This document shows positions 27,431 through 36,993 of a DNA stretch of 64,000 bases, piece after piece. Where the stretch lies: assembly GCF_000230895.2 (NCBI RefSeq), contig NC_016604.1, forward strand, positions 2,294,001-2,358,000. The letters run 5' to 3'. Under the pieces are notes generated by a model. That model was not told the origin of the DNA. It searched no databases and saw nothing but the letters and a program-made list of their open reading frames with translations. This DNA is from Mycolicibacterium rhodesiae NBB3 (GTDB taxonomy: Bacteria; Actinomycetota; Actinomycetes; Mycobacteriales; Mycobacteriaceae). Numbering within the stretch: the first letter of the stretch is position 1; the number at the start of each line of letters is the position of its first letter. A program made the translations under genes and the position numbers.

Positions 27431-29112
27431 TAGTTCTTCCCCGCTATGTGCAGTGCTGCCAGGTATCCGAACGTCATGGCGGGGCCAATCGTCCCGCCAG
27501 GTCCCGGATAGGTGTGTCCCATGACCGGTGAGCTGACGTTACCCGCCGCGTAGAGCCCCTCGATGATCGATCCGTCGTCGCGCAGCGCGCGTCCGTGGAC
27601 ATCGGTCCGGACGCCACCCTTGGTGCCCAGGTCGCCGGGCACCATCTTCGCCGCGTAGAACGGCGCCTGCTTTATCTCGCCGAGGTTGGGATTCGGCTTG
27701 TTCGTCGGATCGCCGTAGTAGCGGTCGTATGCGCTCTCGCCGCGTTTGAAGTCCTCGTCCTTACCGGACCGCGCGAAACCGTTGAAGCGCTCGATCGTCG
27801 CGGTCAGCGCGTCGACGGACAGCCCGGTCTTCTCCGCCAGTTCCGCGATGGTGTCGGCCTTGACGATGACGCCGGATTCGATCCACTTCTTCGGGATCCG
27901 CTGTCCGGGTTGCAATCCCGCGAAGATGTAGCGGTCGCGGTAGGTCTGGTCGAAGACCAGCCACGCCGGGATGTTCTCGCCCGGACCCGGCCCCTGGCCG
28001 TACTGGCCGCCGTACATGTGGTGGCAGGCCTCGACGTACGGCATCGACTCGTTCATGAACCTCTTGGCGGCCATGTTCACGATGATCGAGCCGGGGGAGT
28101 TGCGTTCGGAGAGCGCGAACCACGGCGCGTCCACCAACGGAACCGTCGGCCCCCACCAGGCGTCCTCCATGATCTCCAGCGCAGCGCCCAGCTTCTCGGC
28201 GGCCAAGATCCCGTCGCCGGTATTGGCCTTGGCGCCGACCGTCCACTCGGTGGTGATCGGGGCGCGCTGATACTTCACCCGCATCTGCTCGTTGTGTTCG
28301 AAACCGCCCGACCCGAGGATCACGGCACGGCGGGCCCGAATGAGTTGCGGCTCAGCCTCGGCGGAATCGCGGGCATCGACAACATAGATGCCGCGCACGA
28401 CACCGTCCTCGACGTACAGGTCGGTGAGCGCGGTGTTCAGCTGGACCGGGACGCCCGCCTTCTGCAGCCCGATGCGCAGCGGCGCGATCAGGGCGCGGCC
28501 CATGCCGACGAGGTTCTTGCGGGTGGCGTTGGCCCACACCGAGCGCACGCCGACCTTGATGCTGCGCAGGACACCGCGCGGGTGGCGCTTGAGCTGGTTG
28601 AGCCGCACGTAGTCCTGCTGCATCACCACCATGTTCAGCGGCACCTTGCCGTACGGCGGTTCGAGGCCCTTCTCGTCGGGGCCCAGCTTGCGGGCGTTGA
28701 ACGGCTTCGGCTCTATCGACCGTCCCGCAGGCCGGCCACCCGGCGTCTCGGGGTAGTAGTCGGAGTAGCCGGGCACCCAGCACATCTTCAGCGGTGAGTT
28801 CTTCAGCACGAACGACAACATCTCCGGTCCGCGCTGAAGATAGGTGTCGATCTTCTCCGCGGGCACCACATCACCGATGATCGTGTGCAGGTACGTGCGC
28901 GCTGCTTCGGCGGTATCAGAGACGCCGTCGCGCTTGAGGACCTCGTTGTTCGGAATCCACACACCGCCACCTGACCGCGCAGTGGAACCGCCGTAGTGCG
29001 GAGCCTTCTCGACGACTACTGTGGAAAGTCCCTGGTGGGCGGCGGTGAGGGCGGCAACCATGCCGGCGGCGCCGCTTCCCACCACGACGACGTCATACTC
29101 CTGACCAGTCAT
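27430..29112 (-). CDS. kstD: 3-ketosteroid delta1-dehydrogenase KstD
   Basis: 560-residue FAD enzyme of the fumarate reductase/KstD group. Dinucleotide site GSGAAG at 12-17 after YDVVVV; the C-terminal FAD/substrate segment is AAGNVSSPVMGHTYPGPG. It introduces the C1-C2 double bond in ring A; with KshA this breaks ring B. ATG 29112 (MTGQEYD) is chosen although the frame stays open upstream: a KstR site begins two bases before it and a TAACGT -10 lies seven bases before it, indicating a leaderless start. Confidence 0.93.
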   Translation of the reverse strand: MTGQEYDVVVVGSGAAGMVAALTAAHQGLSTVVVEKAPHYGGSTARSGGGVWIPNNEVLKRDGVSDTAEAARTYLHTIIGDVVPAEKIDTYLQRGPEMLSFVLKNSPLKMCWVPGYSDYYPETPGGRPAGRSIEPKPFNARKLGPDEKGLEPPYGKVPLNMVVMQQDYVRLNQLKRHPRGVLRSIKVGVRSVWANATRKNLVGMGRALIAPLRIGLQKAGVPVQLNTALTDLYVEDGVVRGIYVVDARDSAEAEPQLIRARRAVILGSGGFEHNEQMRVKYQRAPITTEWTVGAKANTGDGILAAEKLGAALEIMEDAWWGPTVPLVDAPWFALSERNSPGSIIVNMAAKRFMNESMPYVEACHHMYGGQYGQGPGPGENIPAWLVFDQTYRDRYIFAGLQPGQRIPKKWIESGVIVKADTIAELAEKTGLSVDALTATIERFNGFARSGKDEDFKRGESAYDRYYGDPTNKPNPNLGEIKQAPFYAAKMVPGDLGTKGGVRTDVHGRALRDDGSIIEGLYAAGNVSSPVMGHTYPGPGGTIGPAMTFGYLAALHIAGKN

Positions 29113-29113
29113 G

Positions 29114-29127
29114 TAGAACACGTTATA
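29114..29127. promoter_or_regulatory. KstR operator (kstD/hsaE)
   Basis: TAGAACACGTTATA fits TnnAACnnGTTnnA. It abuts the kstD start and lies 58 bases before hsaE, so one site can serve both directions. Confidence 0.88.
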
Positions 29128-29185
29128 GAATTGCCCGGCCGCAGGACAACTGCGCCGGTCGAACAAACGAGGGGACTTCGCAAAA

Positions 29186-29971
29186 ATGCTGCCCGTTGAG
29201 GTGCGCGAACAGCTCGCAGCCGACCTGGCCCAGGCGGAGCGCAGCCGCGTGCCCATCACCCCGCTGACCGACGCCCAGCCCGATATCGACGTCGTGGACG
29301 CCTACGAGATCCAGCTGATCAACATCCGTCAGCGGGTGGCCGAGGGCGCGCGGGTGATCGGGCACAAGGTCGGCCTCTCGTCAGAAGCCATGCAGAAGAT
29401 GATGAACGTCGACGAGCCCGACTACGGGCACCTGCTCGACGAAATGCAGGTCTACGAAGACAAACCGGTCAAGTCGGACCGGTTTCTGTACCCGCGGGTG
29501 GAGGTCGAGGTCGGGTTCATCCTCGCCGACGACCTGCCCGGCGCCGGTTGCACCGAGGACGACGTCCTCGCGGCGACCGCCGCGTTCGCCCCGGCGATCG
29601 AGCTCATCGACACTCGCATCACCGACTGGAAGATCAAGCTCTGCGACACGATCGCCGACAACGCGTCGTCGGCGGGCTGGGTGCTGGGCGAAGCCCGGGT
29701 GTCGCCCAAGGACGTGGATATCACGGCCATCCGCGCCGTTCTCTCCAACAACGGCGACGTCGTCGCGGAGGGCCGCAGCGATGCGGTGCTCGGAAATCCG
29801 GTCACGGCGGTGGCGTGGCTGGCGCGCAAGGTGGAGAGCTTCGGGGTGCGGTTGAAGGCTGGTGACATCGTGCTTCCGGGGTCGTGCACGCGTGCGATAG
29901 ATGCACCCCCGGGCAGCAATTTCGTCGCGGACTTCGCCGGGTTAGGTTCAGTCCGCCTGAGTTTCGAGTAG
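29186..29971 (+). CDS. hsaE: 2-Hydroxypentadienoate-type hydratase HsaE
   Basis: 261-residue member of the MhpD/TesE hydratase family; [15 protein letters not shown] and [12 protein letters not shown] hold the metal-binding acidic residues. It hydrates 2-hydroxyhexa-2,4-dienoate, the small product of A/B-ring cleavage. GAGGGG precedes ATG 29186. First gene of hsaE-hsaG-hsaF, divergent from kstD across a KstR site. Confidence 0.93.
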   Translation: MLPVEVREQLAADLAQAERSRVPITPLTDAQPDIDVVDAYEIQLINIRQRVAEGARVIGHKVGLSSEAMQKMMNVDEPDYGHLLDEMQVYEDKPVKSDRFLYPRVEVEVGFILADDLPGAGCTEDDVLAATAAFAPAIELIDTRITDWKIKLCDTIADNASSAGWVLGEARVSPKDVDITAIRAVLSNNGDVVAEGRSDAVLGNPVTAVAWLARKVESFGVRLKAGDIVLPGSCTRAIDAPPGSNFVADFAGLGSVRLSFE

Positions 29972-29984
29972 TAGGGAAATCACC

Positions 29985-30905
29985 ATGCCGCAGAAATCTT
30001 CTGTCGCGATCGTCGGGTCCGGAAACATCAGCACCGACCTGCTGTACAAACTGTTGCGCTCGGAGTGGCTCGAGCCGCGCTGGATGATCGGCATCGATCC
30101 CGCGAGCGAAGGCCTCGCCCGTGCACGCAAACTCGGCCTGGAGACGTCGCATGAGGGTGTCGACTGGCTGCTGGCCCAGAGCGAAAAGCCGGACCTTGTC
30201 TTCGAGGCCACCAGCGCCTATGTGCACCGTGACGCCGCGCCGCGATACGCCGAGGCCGGTATCCGCGCCATCGACCTGACCCCCGCAGCCGTCGGGCCCG
30301 GCGTCATCCCGCCCGCCAATCTGCGCGCCCACCTCGATGCGCCGAACGTCAACATGGTCACCTGCGGCGGTCAGGCCACCATCCCGATGGTGTACGCCGT
30401 GTCGCGCGTCGTGGATGTGCCCTACGCCGAGATCGTGGCATCGGTGGCGTCGGCGTCGGCGGGTCCCGGAACGCGAGCCAACATCGATGAGTTCACCAAG
30501 ACCACCAGTGCGGGCGTGGAGGTCATCGGCGGCGCCAAGCGGGGCAAGGCGATCATCATCCTGAATCCCGCCGATCCGCCGATGATCATGCGCGACACGA
30601 TTTTCTGCGCGATCCCCGAGGACGCCGATCACGACGCGATCACCCAGTCGATCAAGGACGTAGTAGCCGAGGTTCAGACCTACGTACCCGGCTATCGCCT
30701 GCTCAACGAGCCACAATTCGACGAACCGTCGATCGTCAACGGTGGAAACCACGTCGTCACCACATTCGTGGAAGTGGAGGGTGCGGGCGACTACCTGCCG
30801 CCCTACGCTGGAAACCTGGACATCATGACAGCCGCGGCCACCAAGGTCGGCGAGGAGATCGCAAAGGAAAGCCTTTCCGCGACTGCCGGAGGAGGCCAAG
30901 CATGA
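29985..30905 (+). CDS. hsaG: Acylating aldehyde dehydrogenase HsaG
   Basis: 306 residues, DmpF-type. NAD site [11 protein letters not shown] at 7-17; catalytic Cys127 in [12 protein letters not shown]. It oxidises propionaldehyde, channelled from HsaF, to propionyl-CoA. Starts 13 bases after hsaE with AGGGAAA upstream; its stop overlaps the hsaF ATG by four bases, consistent with a 1:1 complex. Confidence 0.94.
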   Translation: MPQKSSVAIVGSGNISTDLLYKLLRSEWLEPRWMIGIDPASEGLARARKLGLETSHEGVDWLLAQSEKPDLVFEATSAYVHRDAAPRYAEAGIRAIDLTPAAVGPGVIPPANLRAHLDAPNVNMVTCGGQATIPMVYAVSRVVDVPYAEIVASVASASAGPGTRANIDEFTKTTSAGVEVIGGAKRGKAIIILNPADPPMIMRDTIFCAIPEDADHDAITQSIKDVVAEVQTYVPGYRLLNEPQFDEPSIVNGGNHVVTTFVEVEGAGDYLPPYAGNLDIMTAAATKVGEEIAKESLSATAGGGQA

Positions 30906-31987
30906 CAAGCGAGAAGCGCAGCGGATCGCGCATCAGCGGAGTCGACGAGATCTACTTCAACCCGATGTGGGACATCCGAATGACGGACACGTCCCTGCGC
31001 GACGGCAGCCATCACAAGCGGCATCAGTTCACCAAGGACGAAGTGGGGGCCATCGTCGCGGCGCTGGACAGCGCGGGTGTGCCGGTCATCGAGGTCACCC
31101 ACGGTGACGGGCTCGGCGGGTCCAGCTTCAACTACGGGTTCTCCAAGACCCCCGAGCAAGAGCTCATCAAGCTCGCCGCCGAGACGGCCAAGGAATCCAA
31201 GATCGCCTTCCTCATGCTGCCCGGCGTAGGCACCAAGGAGGACATCAAGGAGGCGCAGAACAACGGCGGTTCGATCTGCCGGATCGCCACCCACTGCACC
31301 GAGGCCGACGTGTCGATTCAGCACTTCGGCCTGGCTCGCGAACTCGGTCTGGAGACCGTCGGCTTCCTGATGATGAGCCACACCATCCCGCCGGAGAAGC
31401 TCGCCGCACAGGCCCGCATCATGGCCGACGCCGGCTGCCAGTGCGTCTACGTCGTCGACTCCGCCGGTGCGCTGGTGCTCGAGGGTGTCGCCGACCGGGT
31501 GTCGGCGCTCGTGGCTGAACTCGGCGACGACGCGCAGGTCGGCTTCCACGGCCACGAGAACCTGGGCCTCGGCGTCGCCAACTCCATCGAGGCGGTGCGG
31601 GCGGGTGCCAAGCAGATCGACGGGTCGTGCCGCCGGTTCGGCGCCGGTGCGGGCAATGCGCCGGTCGAGGCGCTGATCGGCGTGTTCGACAAGATCGGCG
31701 TCAAGACCGGCATCGACTTCTTCGACATCGCCGACGCCGCCGAAGAGGTTGTCGCACCCGCGATGCCGGCCGAGTGCCTGCTCGATCGCAACGCGCTGAT
31801 CATGGGCTACTCCGGGGTGTACTCGAGCTTCCTCAAGCACGCCATCCGCCAGTCCGAACGCTACGGCGTTCCCGCGCATCAGCTGCTGCACCGCGCAGGT
31901 CAGCGCAAGCTGATCGGCGGGCAGGAGGACCAGCTGATCGACATCGCGCTGGAGATCAAGCGCGAACAAGAAGCAACTGTCACATAA
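30902..31987 (+). CDS. hsaF: 4-Hydroxy-2-oxohexanoate aldolase HsaF
   Basis: 361-residue DmpG-type aldolase. Catalytic/metal residues are visible in [12 protein letters not shown] (Arg33, Asp34, His37) and [11 protein letters not shown] (metal histidines). It splits 4-hydroxy-2-oxohexanoate into pyruvate and propionaldehyde. A large imperfect inverted repeat starts right after the stop and may end this operon. Confidence 0.94.
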   Translation: MTSEKRSGSRISGVDEIYFNPMWDIRMTDTSLRDGSHHKRHQFTKDEVGAIVAALDSAGVPVIEVTHGDGLGGSSFNYGFSKTPEQELIKLAAETAKESKIAFLMLPGVGTKEDIKEAQNNGGSICRIATHCTEADVSIQHFGLARELGLETVGFLMMSHTIPPEKLAAQARIMADAGCQCVYVVDSAGALVLEGVADRVSALVAELGDDAQVGFHGHENLGLGVANSIEAVRAGAKQIDGSCRRFGAGAGNAPVEALIGVFDKIGVKTGIDFFDIADAAEEVVAPAMPAECLLDRNALIMGYSGVYSSFLKHAIRQSERYGVPAHQLLHRAGQRKLIGGQEDQLIDIALEIKREQEATVT

Positions 31988-32052
31988 CCGCGAACGTGCG
32001 TTACCGACACGCCAAACCGCACTTTGTCGTGCGGGTAACCCACGTTCGGCGG
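31988..32052. terminator. Nested inverted repeat after hsaF
   Basis: Outer arms CCGCGAACGTGCGTTACC (31988-32005) and its near complement at 32034-32052 pair with few mismatches; inner CCGCAC (32017-32022)/GTGCGG (32029-32034) forms the tip. No U tract. It fills nearly the whole gap to the helicase start at 32060 and resembles the hairpin repeats at 3334 and 52407 in using GCGA(A/G)CGTGCG. Confidence 0.5.
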
Positions 32053-32059
32053 TGATTTC

Positions 32060-34147
32060 ATGACGACCCGTGAGGCCGCACAGGCGCTTCTCGAACAGTT
32101 GGCGGGACCGGCCGCCGTCCTGCGCGACGACCAATGGACGGCTATCGAGGCGCTGGTCGTCGGGCGGCGCCGCGCACTCGTCGTACAGCGCACCGGCTGG
32201 GGTAAGTCGGCGGTCTATTTCATCGCCGCCAAACTGCTACGGGAAGCCGGCCGCGGCCCGACGGTGATCGTGTCGCCACTGCTGGCGTTGATGCGAAACC
32301 AGGTGGCCGCCGCCGAGCGGGCCGGAGTGCACGCCGCCACCATCAACTCGAGCAACGTCGCCGATTGGGACGAGATCAACGAACGTGTGCACCGGCGCGA
32401 GCTCGACGTCCTGCTGGTGAGCCCGGAACGGTTGAACAATCCCGACTTTCGTGATCACGTGCTCCCCGCACTGGCCCACGACGCCGGTCTCGTCGTGGTC
32501 GACGAAGCGCACTGCGTGTCGGACTGGGGTCACGACTTCCGGCCCGACTACCGACGTATCCGCACGCTCGTCGGTGAACTCGGTACCGACGTCCCGGTGC
32601 TGGCCACCACGGCGACTGCCAACGACAGGGTCGTCGACGACGTCGCCGCCCAACTGGGTGTCGGCGGCCGGGACACGCTGGTGCTGCGCGGCGGGCTGGA
32701 CCGCGAATCACTGCGGCTGTCGGTGGTCAAAGCCGGCAACCCGGCACAGCGGGCGGCTTGGCTTGCGGCACATATCGATTCGTTGCCCGGCTCCGGGATC
32801 GTCTACACGCTCACCGTTGCCCAGGCTCACGATGTCGCGTCGCTGTTGCGTGAGCAGGGCCACGAGGTGGCGGCCTACACGGGCGCCACCGAAGCGGCCG
32901 AACGAGAGCAGCTCGAGGCGGACCTGCTGGCCAACAAGGTCAAGGCGCTGGTCGCCACGTCGGCACTGGGCATGGGGTTCGACAAACCCGACCTCGGCTT
33001 CGTCGTGCACCTCGGTGCCCCGTCCTCTCCGATCGCCTACTACCAGCAGGTCGGCCGCGCCGGGCGCGCCACCGAGAGCGCACAGGTGATCCTGCTGCCC
33101 GGTAACGAGGACCAAGACGTCTGGCGCTACTTCGCATCGGTGGCATTCCCCTCGGAATCCATGGTGCGCAACGTGATCGGTGCACTGGACGCCGAACGGC
33201 CGCAGTCGACCCCGGCGCTCGAACCGCTCGTCGACCTCGGACGGTCCCGGCTGGAGATGGTGTTGAAAGTACTCGACGTCGACGGCGCGGTGCGGCGGGT
33301 CAAAGGTGGCTGGGTCGGTACCGGCGCGGCATGGGAGTACGACGAGCCGCGGTACCGGAAACTCGACGAGGCCCGCAAGCGGGAACAGCAGGCGATGCTC
33401 GACTACCAGGCCACCAACGGTTGCCGGATGGCGTTTCTGCGTAGCCAACTCGACGATCCTTCACTCACACCGGGCGAGCGCTGCGGGCGCTGCGACAACT
33501 GCACGGGCGAACACGTCAGCGCCGATGTCGATTCGGGCACGACCGAACAGACCAGGCAACGGCTCATGCGACCCGGTGTGGAGATCGCACCCCGCAAGCA
33601 GTGGCCGTCGGGATTGGCGAAGCTCGGCGTCGAGCTGAGCGGCAAGATCGCGGACGGCCCGGCGTCCGGACGCGCCATCGGCAGGCTGACCGATCTGGGC
33701 TGGGGTGCTCGGCTGCGGCGCGTGCTCGACGAACCCGACGGTGAGGTGACCGAGGATCTGGTCGCCGCCGCGGTGAAGGTGCTGGCGTCCTGGGATTGGG
33801 CCGAGCGGCCGACGGCGGTCATGGCGCTCGATTCCGACCGCCACCCGCTGCTGATCTCGTCGCTGAGCCGCGCGCTGGCCCGCCTGGGCAGGCTGACCGA
33901 CCTCGGGACGCTGCGATACTCGCCGACGCGGCGGGCAGTGACCGCGGCGAACTCGGCCTATCGCGTCGCTGCGCTCGATGGGGCGTGGACGGCGCCCGAT
34001 CGCGATCTCGTCGCATCCGCGGGCGGTCCGGTGTTGCTCGTCGACGACGTGGCCGACAGCGGGTGGACCCTGACGATGGCCGCCAGGGTGGTGCGGGCGG
34101 CCGGCGCGCCCGACGTGCTTCCGTTCGCGCTGGCCAGCACCAGCTGA
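32060..34147 (+). CDS. RecQ-like helicase fused to phosphoribosyltransferase-like domain
   Basis: 695 residues. Helicase domain: motif I QRTGWGKS at 43-50, DEAH at 148-151 followed by HCVSDWGHDFRPDYRR, and the RecA2 domain with QQVGRAGRA. A RecQ zinc site follows (Cys near 455, then CGRCDNC near 475-481). After about residue 550 comes a tail ending in VLLVDDVADSGWT (658-670), the classic PRPP-loop motif of phosphoribosyltransferases. Predicted 3'-5' DNA helicase; the role of the tail (nucleotide sensing or binding) is unknown. It has no evident link to steroid catabolism. Confidence 0.87.
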   Translation: MTTREAAQALLEQLAGPAAVLRDDQWTAIEALVVGRRRALVVQRTGWGKSAVYFIAAKLLREAGRGPTVIVSPLLALMRNQVAAAERAGVHAATINSSNVADWDEINERVHRRELDVLLVSPERLNNPDFRDHVLPALAHDAGLVVVDEAHCVSDWGHDFRPDYRRIRTLVGELGTDVPVLATTATANDRVVDDVAAQLGVGGRDTLVLRGGLDRESLRLSVVKAGNPAQRAAWLAAHIDSLPGSGIVYTLTVAQAHDVASLLREQGHEVAAYTGATEAAEREQLEADLLANKVKALVATSALGMGFDKPDLGFVVHLGAPSSPIAYYQQVGRAGRATESAQVILLPGNEDQDVWRYFASVAFPSESMVRNVIGALDAERPQSTPALEPLVDLGRSRLEMVLKVLDVDGAVRRVKGGWVGTGAAWEYDEPRYRKLDEARKREQQAMLDYQATNGCRMAFLRSQLDDPSLTPGERCGRCDNCTGEHVSADVDSGTTEQTRQRLMRPGVEIAPRKQWPSGLAKLGVELSGKIADGPASGRAIGRLTDLGWGARLRRVLDEPDGEVTEDLVAAAVKVLASWDWAERPTAVMALDSDRHPLLISSLSRALARLGRLTDLGTLRYSPTRRAVTAANSAYRVAALDGAWTAPDRDLVASAGGPVLLVDDVADSGWTLTMAARVVRAAGAPDVLPFALASTS

Positions 34148-34317
34148 CGCCCGGTCAACTACCCGACACGTACCGCCATTACCGTCGGCGGGTGCCGATG
34201 CTGGTGCCACGCCCTTGGCCAAAACGCCGCATTGAACAGGAATTTGTTTAAGCCCGCACCGACATCGGTTACGCCATGAACAGCGACCGAGTGGTCGCAC
34301 ACTGAAAGGGTGATTCG

Positions 34318-34731
34318 ATGAAGATGTCCGAGAAGACCGTGCGACGCGGCCTGTACGGCATGTTCGCCGGGGGTCTACTTGCTTTTGGTTCCGCTGCGAT
34401 CGTGATGCCGGTGGTGAATGCCGAGCCCGCTCCGGGACCGGGTATGGAACCGAAGAACTGCAGCGTCAGCGCGATCGCCGACACCTCGCGCACGGTGTCG
34501 GAGTCCACGAGCACGTATCTGGCCGGTAACCCCGAGGCCAACGATGCGCTGACCAACATCGTGGAGCAGTCGCCCGCCGACGTTACGCAGGCGTTCCGTA
34601 CATACTTCGCGGAGAATCCGCAGGTCCAGACCGAGCTGAAGACGATCAACCAGCCGGCCATCGACCTGGCGAGCCAGTGTGGCGTCGAGGTGACGCCCAC
34701 CCCGATCACAGAGGCGCTGACTGACCTCTAA
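34318..34731 (+). CDS. Secreted mycobacterial hemophore-like protein
   Basis: 137 residues with an N-terminal signal peptide/TM (GLYGMFAGGLLAFGSAAIVM, likely cleavage after VNA). The mature part has two cysteines (NCSVSA and SQCGVE) probably forming a disulphide, and helical repeats typical of the mycobacterial hemophore-related family (Rv0203 group). Start ATG 34318 has GAAAGGG upstream. Heme binding is predicted by family only. A strong terminator follows at 34744. Confidence 0.8.
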   Translation: MKMSEKTVRRGLYGMFAGGLLAFGSAAIVMPVVNAEPAPGPGMEPKNCSVSAIADTSRTVSESTSTYLAGNPEANDALTNIVEQSPADVTQAFRTYFAENPQVQTELKTINQPAIDLASQCGVEVTPTPITEALTDL

Positions 34732-34743
34732 TTGATTTCCCAC

Positions 34744-34787
34744 CACTCACCGCGCCAGTACTCCACGCTGGCGCGGTGAGTGCTTTT
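34744..34787 (+). terminator. Intrinsic terminator
   Basis: Perfect 15-bp stem CACTCACCGCGCCAG / CTGGCGCGGTGAGTG with a nine-base loop, followed by CTTTT. It ends the hemophore-like transcript. Confidence 0.92.
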
Positions 34788-34811
34788 CGGCGGCGGTGGG
34801 GCGTGACGCCG

Positions 34812-34847
34812 TTTCATATATGGAACGGGTCGGTCGATATATTGACT
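34812..34847. promoter_or_regulatory. Candidate IclR operator, copy 1
   Basis: TTTCATATATGGAA (near-palindrome) followed by CGGG and GGTCGATATATTGACT. Almost identical to 36928-36964. It lies 29 bases before the first Rv3531c-like gene. Confidence 0.6.
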
Positions 34848-34876
34848 GCCGCGCGAATGCGCCCTAGCTTCAGGAG

Positions 34877-36004
34877 ATGTTCTCGCAGCCGTGGCTCGAC
34901 GCAATCGCCGAGGCGGAAAGCCTCGTTGCCGCCGCCCCGTTCGTCGAATCCGAAGCCGACCTGCTGGAGGGTCTGCAGTACCTGGCGGGTTGCATCTCGG
35001 GGTGCACGCATCTGGCGTTCGATCACGACCGCGACCATCCGTTCATGCAGTCCGGCACCGGGCCGTTCACGAAGATGGCGCTGGACAACCCGGACGCGAT
35101 GTACTTCGGCACCTGGGTGCAGCCCGGTCATGAGTACGTCGTCACCGGCCGCCGGGGTACCACCACCGACCTCTGCTTCCAGCTGCTCGGTGGTGAGTAC
35201 ACCGACGACAACGTGCCGCCGAGCCAGCTGGCCTTCGACGACCGCGAACTCGATATCGACGCCGACGGAAACTACGAGTGGCGGATCGCCCCCACGAGTC
35301 CCTCGCAATTGTTGGTTCGCGAGGTCTACAACGACTGGTCAGCGCAGCGCGGCTACCTCAGTATCGCGCGCACCGACACTGCGGGGGGGTCCCCGCCGCC
35401 GCTGACCAGGGCGCTGATCGAAAAGCGCTATGCCTGCGCGGGTCAGCAGCTGGTGCAGCGTGTGAAGACGTGGCTGCAGTTCCCGCAGTGGTTCTACCAC
35501 ACGCTGCCGGTCAACACGATGAGCGCGCCACGGCTCACGCCCGGTGGTCTGGCGACGCAGTATTCGTCGGTCGGCCACTTCGACCTGACGCCGGATCAGG
35601 CGATGATCATCACGCTGCCTGTCACCGACGCGCCGTACCTCGGCTTCCAGCTGGGCAGCCTCTGGTACATCTCGCTGGATTACATCAATCACCAGACATC
35701 GCTCAACGGCACTCAGGCGCAGGAGGATCCGGACGACAAGATCCGGTACGTGGTCTCGGATGCGAATCCGGGTGTGACGAACTGGGTGGAGGCCTTGGGG
35801 CACCGCAAGGGGTACCTGCAGTTCCGCTGGCAGCGGCTCTCCCGTGAGCTCACCGAGGCCGACGGCCCGACTGTCGAGGTGGTCGACATCGACAAGGTCG
35901 CTTCCGCGCTGCCGTACTACGAGTTCAACAAGATTTCAGATGAGGACTGGCGAGCGCGGATTTCACTGCGTCAGAAGCAGATCGGCAACAGGATGGTGGC
36001 TTAG
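34877..36004 (+). CDS. Rv3531c-like protein, paralogue 1
   Basis: 375 residues, the length of Rv3531c, with no recognised catalytic motif. It may be distantly related to DUF1214 proteins (tentative). Conserved blocks with paralogue 2 include LTPGGLATQYSSVGHFDL and YLGFQLGSLWYISLDYINHQ. No signal peptide. GGAG directly abuts ATG 34877, an unusual spacing that suggests leaderless or atypical initiation. A candidate IclR operator lies upstream; there is no KstR site here, unlike paralogue 2. Ends with a four-base tail overlap with iclR. Confidence 0.8.
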   Translation: MFSQPWLDAIAEAESLVAAAPFVESEADLLEGLQYLAGCISGCTHLAFDHDRDHPFMQSGTGPFTKMALDNPDAMYFGTWVQPGHEYVVTGRRGTTTDLCFQLLGGEYTDDNVPPSQLAFDDRELDIDADGNYEWRIAPTSPSQLLVREVYNDWSAQRGYLSIARTDTAGGSPPPLTRALIEKRYACAGQQLVQRVKTWLQFPQWFYHTLPVNTMSAPRLTPGGLATQYSSVGHFDLTPDQAMIITLPVTDAPYLGFQLGSLWYISLDYINHQTSLNGTQAQEDPDDKIRYVVSDANPGVTNWVEALGHRKGYLQFRWQRLSRELTEADGPTVEVVDIDKVASALPYYEFNKISDEDWRARISLRQKQIGNRMVA

Positions 36005-36924
36005 CGCTGGGGCTTCACCCCGCCAAGCTGGGAGCTGACCGCATCAGCGGTCTTGACCAGTGCGCGCGCACGCTCGACGATCTCATTGTCTGTCAACGCT
36101 TTTCCGATATGCATCGACGCCACCATCACCTGCCGCTGATAGTGGTCGTAGACGGGTGCGGAGATCACGCTGATGTCATGGCGCTTCCGCGTCGCGGAGC
36201 CGTTCTCGTCACGCAGATAAACCCGTTCGCCGATGTCGGACACCAATTCGCCCAGCAAGGCGCGCAACTCGTCGGGCAGGGTGCTCGACATCCCGGCCAT
36301 CAAGGAATACAGTCGCCGCCCGCCGGGGGTCAGCCGCTCGACCAGATATCCGTCGTCGCGGCACCTGTCGATCACGCGGTTGAGCCGGTCCGAGTGCGTG
36401 CGCAGCGGGATCGTCGGTTCCTTGGCGAGCCAATTGCGTTCAGCTTCCTCGTCCCAGAGCACGAACATCAACCCGACGGGCGGGGCGAAGGGATAGCTCT
36501 GTCCGACTTCGACGCCGGGCCGTGTGCCTGCGGGCGCCACCAGGTCCAGCAGCGTGATCCGGTCGTCGATGACGCCCGACAGTGCCGCGGTGACCCCGAA
36601 ACGAGCCGACAGCCGGCGAAGCTCTTCGCGTGCCGCGGGGCTGACCCGCATCGACTCCTGCGCCTTGTGCCCAAGTGTGATCAGCGACGGGCCGAGGCGA
36701 TACGTCTTGTCGGCGGCATCGCGCACCAGATATCCCGCATCCGCGAGGGAGGTGACGATGCCCAGACAGGTCGGCTTGCTGAGGCCGACCCGACGGGCCA
36801 AGTCGGAAACGCCGAAGCGTTCCGTGGGACGACCTGCGAGGTAGTCGAGGATCCGCACCACCCGATCGGTCGGCGGCGAGGCGCGGCCAGAAGACTCGGG
36901 GGCGGACACGTGTGCAGCGTACAT
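36001..36924 (-). CDS. IclR-family transcriptional regulator
   Basis: 307 residues (ATG 36924; GTG 36909 possible). N-terminal winged helix at about 20-80 (RVGLSKPTCLGIVTSLADAGYL) and a C-terminal effector domain about 100-290. It is divergent from paralogue 2 and tail to tail with paralogue 1, and near-identical palindromic elements precede both paralogues, so it probably controls both. The element at 36928 also overlaps its own promoter, allowing autoregulation. Effector unknown, perhaps a sterol metabolite. Confidence 0.88.
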   Translation of the reverse strand: MYAAHVSAPESSGRASPPTDRVVRILDYLAGRPTERFGVSDLARRVGLSKPTCLGIVTSLADAGYLVRDAADKTYRLGPSLITLGHKAQESMRVSPAAREELRRLSARFGVTAALSGVIDDRITLLDLVAPAGTRPGVEVGQSYPFAPPVGLMFVLWDEEAERNWLAKEPTIPLRTHSDRLNRVIDRCRDDGYLVERLTPGGRRLYSLMAGMSSTLPDELRALLGELVSDIGERVYLRDENGSATRKRHDISVISAPVYDHYQRQVMVASMHIGKALTDNEIVERARALVKTADAVSSQLGGVKPQR

Positions 36925-36927
36925 GTC

Positions 36928-36964
36928 GTTCCATATATGTACCGGGCTGGTCGATATATTGACT
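36928..36964. promoter_or_regulatory. Candidate IclR operator, copy 2
   Basis: GTTCCATATATGTAC followed by CGGG and GGTCGATATATTGACT; counterpart of 34812-34847. Located in the divergent gap between iclR and paralogue 2, six bases from the KstR site. Confidence 0.6.
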
Positions 36965-36969
36965 AATTT

Positions 36970-36983
36970 TAGAACACGTTCTA
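36970..36983. promoter_or_regulatory. Perfect KstR operator with built-in -10
   Basis: TAGAACACGTTCTA is a perfect palindrome fitting TnnAACnnGTTnnA. Its right end continues as TAGTTT (36982-36987), six bases before the GTG at 36994, which would give a leaderless transcript. Confidence 0.92.
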
Positions 36984-36993
36984 GTTTAATCGT

